Source of the DNA: NVTR01 sp036480115 | Lineage (GTDB): Bacteria > Pseudomonadota > Alphaproteobacteria > Rhodobacterales > Rhodobacteraceae | DNA length: 64,000 nt | Direction: 5' to 3' | NCBI GenBank assembly: GCA_965224795.1 | Contig: CBDDAE010000001.1 | Span: 248,001 to 312,000, forward strand | Shown: piece after piece, positions 35,985 through 44,586 of the stretch | How the letters are laid out: every line of letters begins with the position of its first letter | Numbering within the stretch: the first letter of the stretch is position 1 | Made by a program: the position numbers and the translations under genes | Notes under the pieces: generated by a model | What the model was told of the DNA's origin: nothing | What the model saw: the letters and a program-made list of their open reading frames with translations, nothing else | Databases searched by the model: none

Positions 35985-37181
35985 CTAACTGTTTGACCCC
36001 GATTTCCACCAATCAATCGGTTTCAAACGGTCACGTTTGCCACGCCCGTTTATCCACCACATTGCCAAACGCCGTCCTTTTCCTATGGCCAATCGCACCC
36101 ATAATCTGTCGAAAAACCCGCCGCGCCGATTGAAAGGGCAAACCCGCATGCATATGGCGCAATCGGTGCGGATTTTTGCCCAATATCCAAAACATGCTTC
36201 ACAGTTTGCTGACCATTTTCGCACCCCTTTAAGGGTTGAGCGGCTGCCTTTACCCAAATCGGGTGCTCCAAATGGCAACGCCTTAGGTGGGCAGGCGTCT
36301 GCACAAACAGTGCAGGAATTGCAATAATCCCCCAAGCCCAACACCTTCGGTCGATCCGTCGCCAAGGGCATGTCGGTGAATATCTTAGAGAACCGAACCC
36401 TTGGGCCAAATTCCTGGGTTAAAACCATTTGGTTGCGACCATATTCGCCAAGGCCGGCCTTGATGGCATAAGGAATAACCAATGCCGTGTCATTCATCGA
36501 CGCAACAGCCTGAAATCCAAGGTTACGAATATAGGCAGCCAGTTGAATACATATGGCAGCCTCGTGGCTGTACTCGCGCCCGGTGGCCGTACCCGCCAAA
36601 GCTGAAGGATAGGTTTCCACCAGATCAAAATCCATCGCGTGCCCCATGACAATCACCTGATTTAAACCTTCGGGCAGATCGTTATCCACAGGTGTCATAT
36701 CGCGGGTGTCGGGGCGTTTGGTATAGTGCCAACGTTCATCTTGCGCAGTTATTCCCACCAAATCAGCGCCAAAAAGTCGGGCAATTCGTTTGATTTCCGT
36801 GGCTTCCTGTTGCTCTGATTGCAGTTCAACCTGTACCGGTGCCACGGGGGTGTCGTTTTCGATAGGCGCTTGAAACCCTTCCCGGTTGCCGGTTTCAGCG
36901 CCGCGACCGGAAATGATGTCACTGATTATCCAGGACGCATTTCTAAGGGCAAAATCACGTTGCGAAAACCCGGCACCGCGCCGCGGCGCGGCCTCCATTC
37001 GGTAGCTATCAAAAAACGCTTCGGTGTCTTTGGATTTTACTGCCGGATCCCAAAAAGCCCGGGTAAACATATCGTTCATCTGACTAAAGCGCGAAAAATC
37101 AGTAGTTATTACAAACCCGGCCTCAGCATCGCTGTCCAGCAAATGCTGATCTGTCTGTTCTTTGTTATTGGGCCAGGCCAC
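35985..37181 (-). CDS. Short reductive-dehalogenase-like iron-sulfur protein
   Basis: A 398-residue cytoplasmic protein. The region about 200-275 (YSHEAAICIQLAAYIRNLGF, KAGLGEYGRN, EFGPRVRFSKIFTDMPL) follows the pattern of the corrinoid-binding core of reductive dehalogenases (RdhA). Two 4Fe-4S motifs follow: C287, C290, C293, C297 and C327/C330/C341, C344, C348 then P. There is no Tat signal, unlike respiratory RdhA, and no C-terminal flavin/ferredoxin reductase part, unlike catabolic NpRdhA. It is not QueG, whose N-terminal signature is absent. Start is GTG at 37181. It lies 32 bases after the Lrp-type gene on the same strand. The reaction is unknown; dehalogenation is only one option. Confidence 0.7.
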   Translation of the reverse strand: MAWPNNKEQTDQHLLDSDAEAGFVITTDFSRFSQMNDMFTRAFWDPAVKSKDTEAFFDSYRMEAAPRRGAGFSQRDFALRNASWIISDIISGRGAETGNREGFQAPIENDTPVAPVQVELQSEQQEATEIKRIARLFGADLVGITAQDERWHYTKRPDTRDMTPVDNDLPEGLNQVIVMGHAMDFDLVETYPSALAGTATGREYSHEAAICIQLAAYIRNLGFQAVASMNDTALVIPYAIKAGLGEYGRNQMVLTQEFGPRVRFSKIFTDMPLATDRPKVLGLGDYCNSCTVCADACPPKALPFGAPDLGKGSRSTLKGVRKWSANCEACFGYWAKIRTDCAICMRVCPFNRRGGFFDRLWVRLAIGKGRRLAMWWINGRGKRDRLKPIDWWKSGSNS

Positions 37182-37213
37182 TATATGTCATCCAAATCCG
37201 GTATGTTGCCACC

Positions 37214-37639
37214 CTATCCAGATTTACGGGTGGCCAGCAAGAGGTTGGTTTCACTAACCAAAACCCCGTCAAAACGCCGAATTTTGGCAAGGACTTTATC
37301 CAGATTCTCAAGGGTATCGGTCCCAATCTCAACAATCAGATCCCAGCGACCATTAGTGGTGTGGATTGCAGTTACTTCCGGGATACCGCGCAATTGTCGA
37401 ATAATACGATCCGCGCCACGCCCTTCGATGCCGATCATCATCATACCCCGCACCGCCAAAGGACTGTGATCCCCTTTGGTGACGACACTAAAGCCTACAA
37501 TATCGCCACCGTGTTGCATGCGTTCGATGCGCGCCCGGACTGTCGCGCGCGACACGCCCAATTCGCTGGCTAAATCCGACAACGCAACCCGGGCGTTGTG
37601 CCTAAGCAGCGAAATTATCCGATTGTCCAGATCGTCCAT
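37214..37639 (-). CDS. Lrp/AsnC-family transcriptional regulator
   Basis: A 141-residue regulator: N-terminal winged helix (LDNRIISLLRHNARVALSDLASELGVSRATVRARIERM) and C-terminal RAM ligand-binding domain (about 62-140, ending ETNLLLATR). It is divergent from arginase and ornithine cyclodeaminase with a 105-bp shared region, so it probably controls arginine/ornithine breakdown in response to an amino acid, and perhaps the downstream Fe-S gene. No clear operator could be defined. Confidence 0.9.
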   Translation of the reverse strand: MDDLDNRIISLLRHNARVALSDLASELGVSRATVRARIERMQHGGDIVGFSVVTKGDHSPLAVRGMMMIGIEGRGADRIIRQLRGIPEVTAIHTTNGRWDLIVEIGTDTLENLDKVLAKIRRFDGVLVSETNLLLATRKSG

Positions 37640-37744
37640 TTTGATACTCTTTGGTTACTTTTTGTACTAAACTATATCGTATTGATCAATTTGGTGCCTG
37701 ACAACCCCGCCAAAATGGGTAATCTGACAGCGATCGGAGGACCT

Positions 37745-38674
37745 ATGAAACAAACACACTGCCACTTGATTGGCGCGCCAGTAGACAGTGGCAAGCGCCG
37801 TACCGGCTGCCTTATGGGCCCCGATGCCTATCGCACAGCAGGGTTGGCGGATGTTCTTGCTGATCTTGGCCATCAGGTTACTGACCATGGAAACCTACCA
37901 GTTCCCAATGTTAAGGATACGACTTCAATAAAGGGCCAAACCCATGCCCCAAACATGACAATCGGCTGGACCAACTCACTTATGGATAAGGCCAGCCAGG
38001 TTATGGAGCAGGGTCTGCCCATTTTCCTGGGCGGCGACCACAGCCTGTCACTTGGTTCGCTGACCGGCGTCGCGGCGCACGCGGCCAAAGTTGGACGACC
38101 ACAGTTTGTTTTGTGGCTGGATGCCCATACGGATTTTCACACGCCACTAACATCTGGCACCGGCAATCTGCATGGCACGCCCCTGGCCTTTGCCACCGGC
38201 CAGCCGGGATTCGCTGGTTTCCCGACTGTGTCCGCCCCCGTGCCACAAAAAAACGTATGCATAATGGGCCTGCGCTCGGTTGATGCCGCTGAACGCGAAG
38301 CCCTGGAAGCCAGTGACATCATTTATCACGACATGCGTGCCATTGACGAAAACGGTATGGCCAACCCACTGGCAGCATTTTTGGATACCGTCGCCAAGGC
38401 CGATGGCGCTCTGCATGTTTCACTGGACGTGGATTTCCTTGACCCGGCCTTTGCCCCTGCCGTTGGTACCACTGTCCCCGGTGGCGCCACATTGCGAGAG
38501 GCCCACCTGATCATGGAAATGTTGCATGACAGCGCCTTAATGACGTCGCTTGATCTCGTGGAACTGAACCCTTTTCTGGATGAGCGCGGACGCACCGCAC
38601 AAACCATGGTTGACCTTACCGCCTCCGCTTTCGGTCGCCGGGTCTTTGACCGCCCGACCCGCGCCTTTGATTGA
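37745..38674 (+). CDS. rocF: Arginase
   Basis: A 309-residue Mn-dependent enzyme hydrolysing arginine to ornithine and urea. Metal motifs GGDHS, DAHTDFHT and SLDVDFLDPAFAP are intact, with GTTVPGGATLRE near the C-terminus. The ATG at 37745 has an adjacent GGAGG ribosome site (37736-37740) and gives MKQTHCHLIGAPVDSG; a longer frame from 37598 would run into the Lrp gene. Followed after 12 bases by ornithine cyclodeaminase, giving a two-step arginine-to-proline path. Confidence 0.94.
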   Translation: MKQTHCHLIGAPVDSGKRRTGCLMGPDAYRTAGLADVLADLGHQVTDHGNLPVPNVKDTTSIKGQTHAPNMTIGWTNSLMDKASQVMEQGLPIFLGGDHSLSLGSLTGVAAHAAKVGRPQFVLWLDAHTDFHTPLTSGTGNLHGTPLAFATGQPGFAGFPTVSAPVPQKNVCIMGLRSVDAAEREALEASDIIYHDMRAIDENGMANPLAAFLDTVAKADGALHVSLDVDFLDPAFAPAVGTTVPGGATLREAHLIMEMLHDSALMTSLDLVELNPFLDERGRTAQTMVDLTASAFGRRVFDRPTRAFD

Positions 38675-38686
38675 TTGGAAATTAGT

Positions 38687-39733
38687 ATGAAAATTGCCCC
38701 TTCTGCCTTGGCCTTTGTGCCCTTTGTCAGTGTCGACCACATGATGAAACTGGTGCATCACATTGGTTTGGAAAATGTTCTGTCTGATCTAACCGACCGA
38801 ATTGAAACCGATTTTTTACGTTGGGAAGAATTCGATAAAACAGCGCGTGTTGCCAGCCATTCAAAAGAGGGTGTCATTGAATTGATGCCAACCTCTGACG
38901 GTGAGGTTTACGGCTTCAAATATGTGAATGGTCACCCCAAGAATACAAAACAGGGCCGCCAAACCGTCACCGCCTTTGGTCTGTTGGCGGATGTAAATAA
39001 TGGCTATCCGGTGCTGTTGTCAGAGATGACAATGCTTACGGCTCTTCGTACCGCTGCGGCGTCGGCCATGGCCGCGCGCCACCTCGCGCCAAAAAATGCG
39101 CAAACCATGGCAATGATCGGCAACGGCGCGCAATCTGAATTTCAAACTCTGGCGATGAAGACAGTACTAGGAATCACTTCCGTGCGTCTGTTTGACATTG
39201 ACAGCCAAGCCACCGAAAAATGCGCCCGAAACTTGTCAGGGTTTGGCCTGGATGTGGTGCAATGTGACAGCCCGCAAGCCGCCATTCAGGGTGCCCAGAT
39301 TATCACCACATGCACGGCTGACAAACAATACGCCACCATCCTGACCGACAATATGGTCGGCAGTGGCGTACATATCAACGCCATTGGCGGCGATTGTCCC
39401 GGTAAAACTGAACTGCATCGCGATATCTTGCTACGCTCGGACATCTTCGTCGAATACCCGCCACAAACTCGCGTCGAAGGGGAAATCCAGCAGCTAGAAC
39501 CAGAACATGAGGTAACAGAGCTTTGGCAGGTCATAGCCGGGCAAAAACCGGGCCGCACCGGGGCCAGTCAGATCACGCTGTTTGACAGTGTCGGTTTCGC
39601 TATCGAAGATTTTTCGGCTCTTTGCTATGTGCGCGAACAAATTAAGGGTACTGAATTTTATCAGGATCTGGACATGTTGGCTGACCCGAACGATCCGCGC
39701 GATCTGTTTGGCATGCTGCAACGCGCAAATTAA
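38687..39733 (+). CDS. Ornithine cyclodeaminase
   Basis: A 348-residue member of the OCD/mu-crystallin family, converting ornithine to proline and ammonia with bound NAD. Seen: RTAAASAMAARHLAP, the Rossmann segment MIGNGAQSEFQ, VRLFDID for cofactor binding, and GSGVHINAIGGDCPGKTEL. Start ATG 38687 is preferred over TTG 38675, which overlaps the arginase stop region. Directly downstream of arginase and presumably coexpressed. Confidence 0.93.
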   Translation: MKIAPSALAFVPFVSVDHMMKLVHHIGLENVLSDLTDRIETDFLRWEEFDKTARVASHSKEGVIELMPTSDGEVYGFKYVNGHPKNTKQGRQTVTAFGLLADVNNGYPVLLSEMTMLTALRTAAASAMAARHLAPKNAQTMAMIGNGAQSEFQTLAMKTVLGITSVRLFDIDSQATEKCARNLSGFGLDVVQCDSPQAAIQGAQIITTCTADKQYATILTDNMVGSGVHINAIGGDCPGKTELHRDILLRSDIFVEYPPQTRVEGEIQQLEPEHEVTELWQVIAGQKPGRTGASQITLFDSVGFAIEDFSALCYVREQIKGTEFYQDLDMLADPNDPRDLFGMLQRAN

Positions 39734-39745
39734 AGAACCCAAATT

Positions 39746-39774
39746 CTTCTTGCTAAAATACTCCCGCCAGAGGC
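39746..39774 (-). repeat. Intergenic repeat, copy B
   Basis: Plus strand CTTCTT-GCTAAAATACT-CCCGCCAGAGGC, between the convergent stops of ornithine cyclodeaminase and the HNH gene. Same family as copies A, C and D, here with one substitution in the GC core. Read on the minus strand it starts about 13 bases after the HNH stop. Confidence 0.7.
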
Positions 39775-39787
39775 GCGCTTAATTCTC

Positions 39788-40372
39788 CTAGGCGTCCAGC
39801 TCGGCGTCCCAATACAAAAAATCCACCCAGGTTTCATGCAAGTGATTGGGGGGGAATTTTCTGCCAAGATTACGTAACTTTTCCGCCTCTGGCTGGCGCG
39901 GTGGTTTACGCAGGTTCAGACCAACCTGTGACAGGCTTCGCGCCCCTTTGTGCAAGTTACAGGGTGAGCAGGCCGCCACCACATTTTGCCAGCTGGTCAC
40001 CCCGCCAAGCGATCGCGGGATAACATGATCAAAGGTCAAATCCCCTTTTGATCCGCAATATTGGCAGCAAAATTCATCCCGAAGGAATAGGTTAAACCGG
40101 GTAAATGCCACCCGTTTTCGTGGCTTCACATAATCTTTCAGCACCACCACAGATGGGATTCTAAATGTAACGCTGGGGCTACGGACAACAGCGTCATACT
40201 CGGCAACAATATCAACCCGGTCCAAATAGGCGGCTTTCACCGCTTCTTGCCATGGCCAAAGTGACAGTGGCAAATAAGACAGCGGCCGATAATCCGCATT
40301 CAACACCAATGCCGGATGATGGCGCAATCCGCTAGGTTTGCGAACAAAATCAGTTCTGAAATCACCGTCCAT
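39788..40372 (-). CDS. HNH endonuclease-fold protein
   Basis: A 194-residue protein with a C-terminal HNH module: CQYCG, then LTFDHVIPRSLGG, and CSPCNLHKG, where two CxxC pairs bind zinc and His-Asn-His form the nuclease site. The N-terminal half (PALVLNADYRPLSYLPLSLWPWQEAV) is the standard extension of a widespread housekeeping-type bacterial HNH family. No restriction, toxin or intron context is present. A sigma-70-like promoter lies upstream. Role unknown. Confidence 0.85.
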   Translation of the reverse strand: MDGDFRTDFVRKPSGLRHHPALVLNADYRPLSYLPLSLWPWQEAVKAAYLDRVDIVAEYDAVVRSPSVTFRIPSVVVLKDYVKPRKRVAFTRFNLFLRDEFCCQYCGSKGDLTFDHVIPRSLGGVTSWQNVVAACSPCNLHKGARSLSQVGLNLRKPPRQPEAEKLRNLGRKFPPNHLHETWVDFLYWDAELDA

Positions 40373-40449
40373 ATTTCTTGCGGTCCCCGACCGGGTTGCC
40401 AGTTAATCCGACCCCATACCAACAAGTGGCGTTAATGGGATTTTGACCG

Positions 40450-40477
40450 ACTATATATGGTAGCGCTTAACTGACAA
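40450..40477 (-). promoter_or_regulatory. Candidate promoter of the HNH gene
   Basis: On the minus strand TTGTCA (40477-40472), 16 bases, TATAGT (40455-40450), about 75 bases before the HNH gene start. Good match to a sigma-70 promoter by eye only. Confidence 0.4.
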
Positions 40478-40526
40478 CCCCGGTTATCAACTGCTGTACT
40501 TGTCGCTTGAAAATCAATTTATCAGC

Positions 40527-41192
40527 CTAGTCCAACCCTAGATTCTCACGCATGAATGCCAATGCAACACTCAACCCATCCGGCGCAATTCCGTGCCCCG
40601 TTCCAGCCATGTCATGGGTGGCGACCTTAAATCCGGATGATCGCAAAGCCTTGGCAGCCTGTGGCATACTTTCAGGTGGCACCATCTCATCCTGATCCCC
40701 GTGAAGCAACAAAACCGGCGGGCGCGATACGACTTCGGGCGTCAGACGGTCAGGTTCCAACAACCGGCCGGAAAACCCAACCACACCCGCCACTGGCACA
40801 TCGCGCCGAGGTGCCACATGCAGGGCCATCATCGTGCCTTGGGAAAACCCAAACAAAATCATCCGATCCGCTGTCAGGCTTTCCTGTAGCAGCACCTGAT
40901 CAAGGTAGGCATTCAAATCAGCCACTGCATGCACCATTGACTGCGCCGCTGTTTCTTCGCTTGAACCGTCAAGCCAAGGGATCGGGAACCATTGAAACCC
41001 CATGGGATTTGCCGTTGATTTTTCCGGCGCGTCCGGTGCAACAAAAGCGGTTTCCGGCATATGGGGTTCCAATGGATCGGCCAGCCCTAACAGGTCGCGC
41101 CCATCTGCACCGTAGCCGTGTAAAAACACCACAACCTGGCGTGCCTGCCCCGGTTCCGGCCCGCGGCGCGCTGTCTGCAATTCCCGTGTCAT
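40527..41192 (-). CDS. Alpha/beta-hydrolase, carboxylesterase/phospholipase family
   Basis: A 221-residue serine hydrolase of the small carboxylesterase (YpfH-like) family. Oxyanion region FLHGYGADG, nucleophile in GFSQG, Asp in HGDQDEMVP and His in GTGHGI complete the triad. The ATG at 41192 gives a normal start and overlaps the stop of the upstream glycosylase gene by four bases (ATGA); a longer frame from 41270 overlaps that gene heavily. No signal peptide. Substrate unknown. Confidence 0.87.
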   Translation of the reverse strand: MTRELQTARRGPEPGQARQVVVFLHGYGADGRDLLGLADPLEPHMPETAFVAPDAPEKSTANPMGFQWFPIPWLDGSSEETAAQSMVHAVADLNAYLDQVLLQESLTADRMILFGFSQGTMMALHVAPRRDVPVAGVVGFSGRLLEPDRLTPEVVSRPPVLLLHGDQDEMVPPESMPQAAKALRSSGFKVATHDMAGTGHGIAPDGLSVALAFMRENLGLD

Positions 41193-41818
41193 TTTATTCC
41201 CTGACGTTGTTTTTCCACGCGGTAGTAAGCGAACAAAAGCCGCGCTGCAACGGCCCGCCAAGGCGACCAATCCTGGGCCATAAATCGCAGTTGCTTTTCC
41301 GTGGGCCGCGCATTCAGGTCAAACAACATCCGTGCCGATTCCTGCAAAGCCAAATCACCCGCCGCAAAAACATCCGCCCGTCCCAGCGAAAACATGGCGT
41401 AGATTTCCGCTGTCCACGCCCCGATGCCGGTGACCTGGGTTAAGCTGGTAACAACTTCATTGTCCGGCATATCGCGCAACGCGCTATAGCGAATTCCCGA
41501 ACCAGCCAAGGCCCGCGCATAGCGGATTTTTTGACCACTTAGCCCACAGGCGCGAAGTTCTGCTTCACTGGCCTGCTTAATTTTTCGCGGCCCCACCAGT
41601 CTGGCCTTTTTCATTCGCTGCCATATGGCATCTGCCGCCGCTACGGAAATTTGCTGACTGACAATTGCGTCCAAAAGCGGGGTAAATCCGTCACCACGCA
41701 AACGCAGTGGCAAGGGGCCGGTTAGGGTCAACGCTTTAGCAAACCTTGGTTCAATCCCGGCCAAAAACTCAGCCCCCTCGGCCACGCATTCGTCGGAAGT
41801 AATAATACGCCCGATCAC
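41189..41818 (-). CDS. DNA-3-methyladenine glycosylase II, AlkA-like (HhH-GPD)
   Basis: A 209-residue base-excision repair glycosylase removing alkylated purines. The helix-hairpin-helix and catalytic Asp are seen in GIGAWTAEIYAMFSLGRADVFAAGDLAL; SQQISVAAADAIW is the family helix. The GTG at 41818 overlaps the cobK stop as GTGA and yields MIGRIITSD; an ATG at 41836 would overlap by 22 bases. It is translationally coupled to both neighbours, cobK and the esterase, a mixed-function operon. Confidence 0.87.
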   Translation of the reverse strand: MIGRIITSDECVAEGAEFLAGIEPRFAKALTLTGPLPLRLRGDGFTPLLDAIVSQQISVAAADAIWQRMKKARLVGPRKIKQASEAELRACGLSGQKIRYARALAGSGIRYSALRDMPDNEVVTSLTQVTGIGAWTAEIYAMFSLGRADVFAAGDLALQESARMLFDLNARPTEKQLRFMAQDWSPWRAVAARLLFAYYRVEKQRQGIK

Positions 41819-42543
41819 GCCAAGCCCCGAACCCATTGCAACGCCTGTTCTACGGTCTCAACCTTATCCACCTTTGGTTGCAGTGGGCGCTGTACCATTG
41901 CGACTGGTATGCTTAGATTGCGCGCCGCTGTCAGTTTGGTGCGCGATGTCTGCCCCCCGGCATTTTTGACCACCAGCCAATCTACCCCCAGGTTTTCAAA
42001 TAGCGCGGTTTCGTCTTCCACAGAAAACGGCGGGCGTCCGATCAGGAATTCGCCATTTGCATAGGGAAATGGCGCTTCTGGCGGATCAATCTGGCGACAG
42101 ATTAACTGTCGCCCAACCATGTTTTCATAGCGTTTCAGGGTTTGGCGACCAGTTGCAAGAAAAACCGTACTGCCAATTGGGATGTGGTCCGCTGCATTTT
42201 GTTCACTGGCAATCATCGTCCAAAGATCACCGGGTTCAGCATGCCAGGGCGGGCGCAAAAGTTGCATGTAGGGCACCGCCATCGTTTTCGCAATTTCTGC
42301 AGTACGGTTTGATATCCGGGCGGCAAACGGATGGGTGGCATCCAATATGGCGGTGATATTCTGTTGACCAATGAAGTCGGTAAACGCCTCAGCCCCGCCA
42401 AAACCGCCGAACCGGGTGAATATCGCCAAAGGTTTCGGATCGCGGGTTGCCCCGGCCATAGACGCCATCGCCGGGATGTTTTCCAGCGCCAGTGCTCCTG
42501 CAATCTGACGCGCTTCCCCGGTCCCTGCCAGCAACAACATCAC
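41815..42543 (-). CDS. cobK: Precorrin-6A reductase
   Basis: A 242-residue NADPH-dependent reductase of cobalamin ring synthesis (CobK/CbiJ). It starts MMLLLAGTGEARQIAGAL, has DATHPFAARIS and LLRPPW, and VFLATGRQTLKRYE, all family hallmarks. The start shares a base with the cbiD stop, so both act in the same stretch of the corrin pathway and are coupled. Confidence 0.92.
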   Translation of the reverse strand: MMLLLAGTGEARQIAGALALENIPAMASMAGATRDPKPLAIFTRFGGFGGAEAFTDFIGQQNITAILDATHPFAARISNRTAEIAKTMAVPYMQLLRPPWHAEPGDLWTMIASEQNAADHIPIGSTVFLATGRQTLKRYENMVGRQLICRQIDPPEAPFPYANGEFLIGRPPFSVEDETALFENLGVDWLVVKNAGGQTSRTKLTAARNLSIPVAMVQRPLQPKVDKVETVEQALQWVRGLA

Positions 42544-43589
42544 TAGCCTGCCCTCGCCAAAATAGTCCCCGAACGATCCACCAAAACCACATCCAATTTA
42601 CTACCAGTTTTCACAAGATACTTGGCTGCTACGTTTTGCGCTGCTTCGGCCACAGCCTCAGCCATTGGTTTTCCCACGATTTCATAGGCATGCAACGCCG
42701 TCTTCGCCTGCAAAATACGACTGTCCCCGACAAGTTCAGCCAGTGCTGTAAAATCAACCTGGGACCGGCGAGAATGTAAATCCAGCGCGCCCTGCCCAAG
42801 TTTTACAAGCTTACCGAGACCACCACCAAGGGTGACTTTCTCAACTGGATGACGCGACAGGTATTTCAACACACCTCCGGCAAAATCCCCCATATCCAGC
42901 ATCCCGTGATCCGGTAACCCATACAGTTCCTGCACAGCCTTTTCAGACGTTGCACCGGTGCAGCCTGCAACATGTCCCAAGCCATCCGCCCGGGCCACAT
43001 CTATGCCCCGATGAATTGAAGCTATCCAGGCCGAACAAGAAAATGGCCGCACAATTCCAGTGGTGCCAAGGATTGACAGGCCCCCAACAATACCAAGGCG
43101 CGGATTCCAGGTTTTTTCAGCGATTTCAAGACCGCCGGGAATCGACACGGTGATTTGAACATTGGGACCCTGACCAAACAGGGCAGCCATTTCCAATACC
43201 ACATCCTGCATCATTTGGCGCGGCACCGGATTAATAGCCGCTTGGCCAACCCCAATCGGCAACCCGGCCATGGTTACGGTGCCCACGCCATCACCTGCCA
43301 GAAAATTGATACCAGAATCTGAAACTGAAACCCGCACAAGGATCAACGCCCCGTGGGTGACATCAGGATCATCGCCGGCGTCTTTGGTAATGCCCACTTC
43401 AAACCAGCCATTTCCTCGATCATGGCAGGCCACAGCAAATTCAGGGGTTTCACCCCGTGGCAGGGTGATCTGCACCACCTTAGGAACTTCGCCCCCCCAC
43501 AGCCCCATCAGCGCCGCTTTGGTGGCGGCAGTGGCGCAAGCGCCGGTTGTCCAACCAAAGCGCAATTTTGGGGCAGCTACATCTGTCAT
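42543..43589 (-). CDS. cbiD: Cobalt-precorrin-5B C1-methyltransferase
   Basis: A 348-residue CbiD protein that methylates C1 of the corrin ring. The N-terminal GWTTGACATAATKAAL, GDGVGTVTMAGLPIGVGQAAINPVPR and LGGLGK-type VTLGGGLGKLVKLGQG segments are typical. CbiD was characterised in the anaerobic pathway, while cobK and cobB names come from the aerobic one; the route used here cannot be decided from this set. Divergent from cobA across 142 bp; no cobalamin riboswitch elements were found there. Confidence 0.93.
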   Translation of the reverse strand: MTDVAAPKLRFGWTTGACATAATKAALMGLWGGEVPKVVQITLPRGETPEFAVACHDRGNGWFEVGITKDAGDDPDVTHGALILVRVSVSDSGINFLAGDGVGTVTMAGLPIGVGQAAINPVPRQMMQDVVLEMAALFGQGPNVQITVSIPGGLEIAEKTWNPRLGIVGGLSILGTTGIVRPFSCSAWIASIHRGIDVARADGLGHVAGCTGATSEKAVQELYGLPDHGMLDMGDFAGGVLKYLSRHPVEKVTLGGGLGKLVKLGQGALDLHSRRSQVDFTALAELVGDSRILQAKTALHAYEIVGKPMAEAVAEAAQNVAAKYLVKTGSKLDVVLVDRSGTILARAG

Positions 43590-43731
43590 CTGCCGAACTA
43601 TAGTCAGGGAAGCCGTTGGCGGAAATGTATTAATTGCGATGCCACATGCAAAATCACCAAGAAGAGCACTTTTTTCATCAGGCAGGACACACGGGCATTT
43701 AGCTTACTGCGAATTCGCGCAATACTACCCC

Positions 43732-44586
43732 ATGAATGATTCAATCGCCCTGCCCGCCAATGACTGGCCCATATTTCAACCCGGTTGGGTCTGGCTATGT
43801 GGTGCCGGACCCGGTGATCCGGGCTTGCTGACATTGCACGGGCTGAATGCCCTGCGACAGGCGGATGTAATCGTGTGTGACGCGCTGGTTGACGCTGCCA
43901 TACTGGATTGGGCACACCCCGACACCCGGATCATCATGGCCGGCAAACGTGCGGGCAAACCTTCGCCGGTGCAGCGCGACATTTCGCATCAGTTAGTTGA
44001 ACTGGCAAAACAAAACCAACGGGTCCTTCGCCTGAAAGGTGGCGACCCATATGTTTTTGGACGCGGCGGCGAAGAAGCGCAAACATTGGTGCAACATGGG
44101 GTTCCCATCCGCATCATTCCCGGCATTTCAGCGGGCATTGGTGGCCTGGCTTATGCGGGTATTCCTGTAACGCACCGCGATGTAAATCAGTCGGTTACAT
44201 TCGTGACTGGCCACGATCAGAAGGGACTGACTCCAACCAAACTGGACTGGACGGCAATTTCGCGTGGTTCACAGGTAATCGTTATTTACATGGGCATGGG
44301 ACATATGAAGCAGATTGCAAAACTGCTGATGGAAGCTGGTCGTGCGAAAAGTGAACCTGTTGCCGTTGTGGTCAATGCTTCAATGACAAATCAGCATGTT
44401 CTGGAAACCTCGCTTGAAAAAGCTGCATCTGACATTGCGGCGGCCAATTTGACACCGCCTGCCATCATTTGCATCGGGCGATCCGTGTTGTTGCGTCAGG
44501 TTTTGGATTGGCAAGGTATGGCCGCCGGCATTCCGGCCCGCAACACTGATCCCCTGAATCTTGGCCGTCCGGTTGATCAGCCATGA
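43732..44586 (+). CDS. cobA: Uroporphyrinogen-III C-methyltransferase (SUMT)
   Basis: A 284-residue SAM-dependent enzyme making precorrin-2 from uroporphyrinogen III, the entry to cobalamin and sirohaem. Signature WLCGAGPGDPGLLTL, ADVIVCDALVD, RLKGGDPYVFGRGGEE and YAGIPVTHRD are all present. The ATG at 43732 is chosen; the reading frame stays open back to 43270 but that part is antisense to cbiD and has no family resemblance. Overlaps cobB by four bases (ATGA). Confidence 0.94.
   Translation: MNDSIALPANDWPIFQPGWVWLCGAGPGDPGLLTLHGLNALRQADVIVCDALVDAAILDWAHPDTRIIMAGKRAGKPSPVQRDISHQLVELAKQNQRVLRLKGGDPYVFGRGGEEAQTLVQHGVPIRIIPGISAGIGGLAYAGIPVTHRDVNQSVTFVTGHDQKGLTPTKLDWTAISRGSQVIVIYMGMGHMKQIAKLLMEAGRAKSEPVAVVVNASMTNQHVLETSLEKAASDIAAANLTPPAIICIGRSVLLRQVLDWQGMAAGIPARNTDPLNLGRPVDQP

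Noticed and set aside
39788..40372. HNH protein as a defence or homing nuclease
   Set aside because: No restriction, methylase, intron, toxin or phage genes nearby; the protein belongs to a common stand-alone family.
40637..41443. 268-codon open frame on the plus strand
   Set aside because: Antisense to the esterase and glycosylase genes, both well supported; no recognisable protein features.
43270..43731. 154-codon N-terminal extension of cobA
   Set aside because: The frame is open but is antisense to cbiD, shows no similarity to SUMT proteins, and the ATG at 43732 gives the standard N-terminus.
43590..43731. Possible cobalamin riboswitch between cbiD and cobA
   Set aside because: No B12 box or conserved core was found on either strand of the 142-bp gap.
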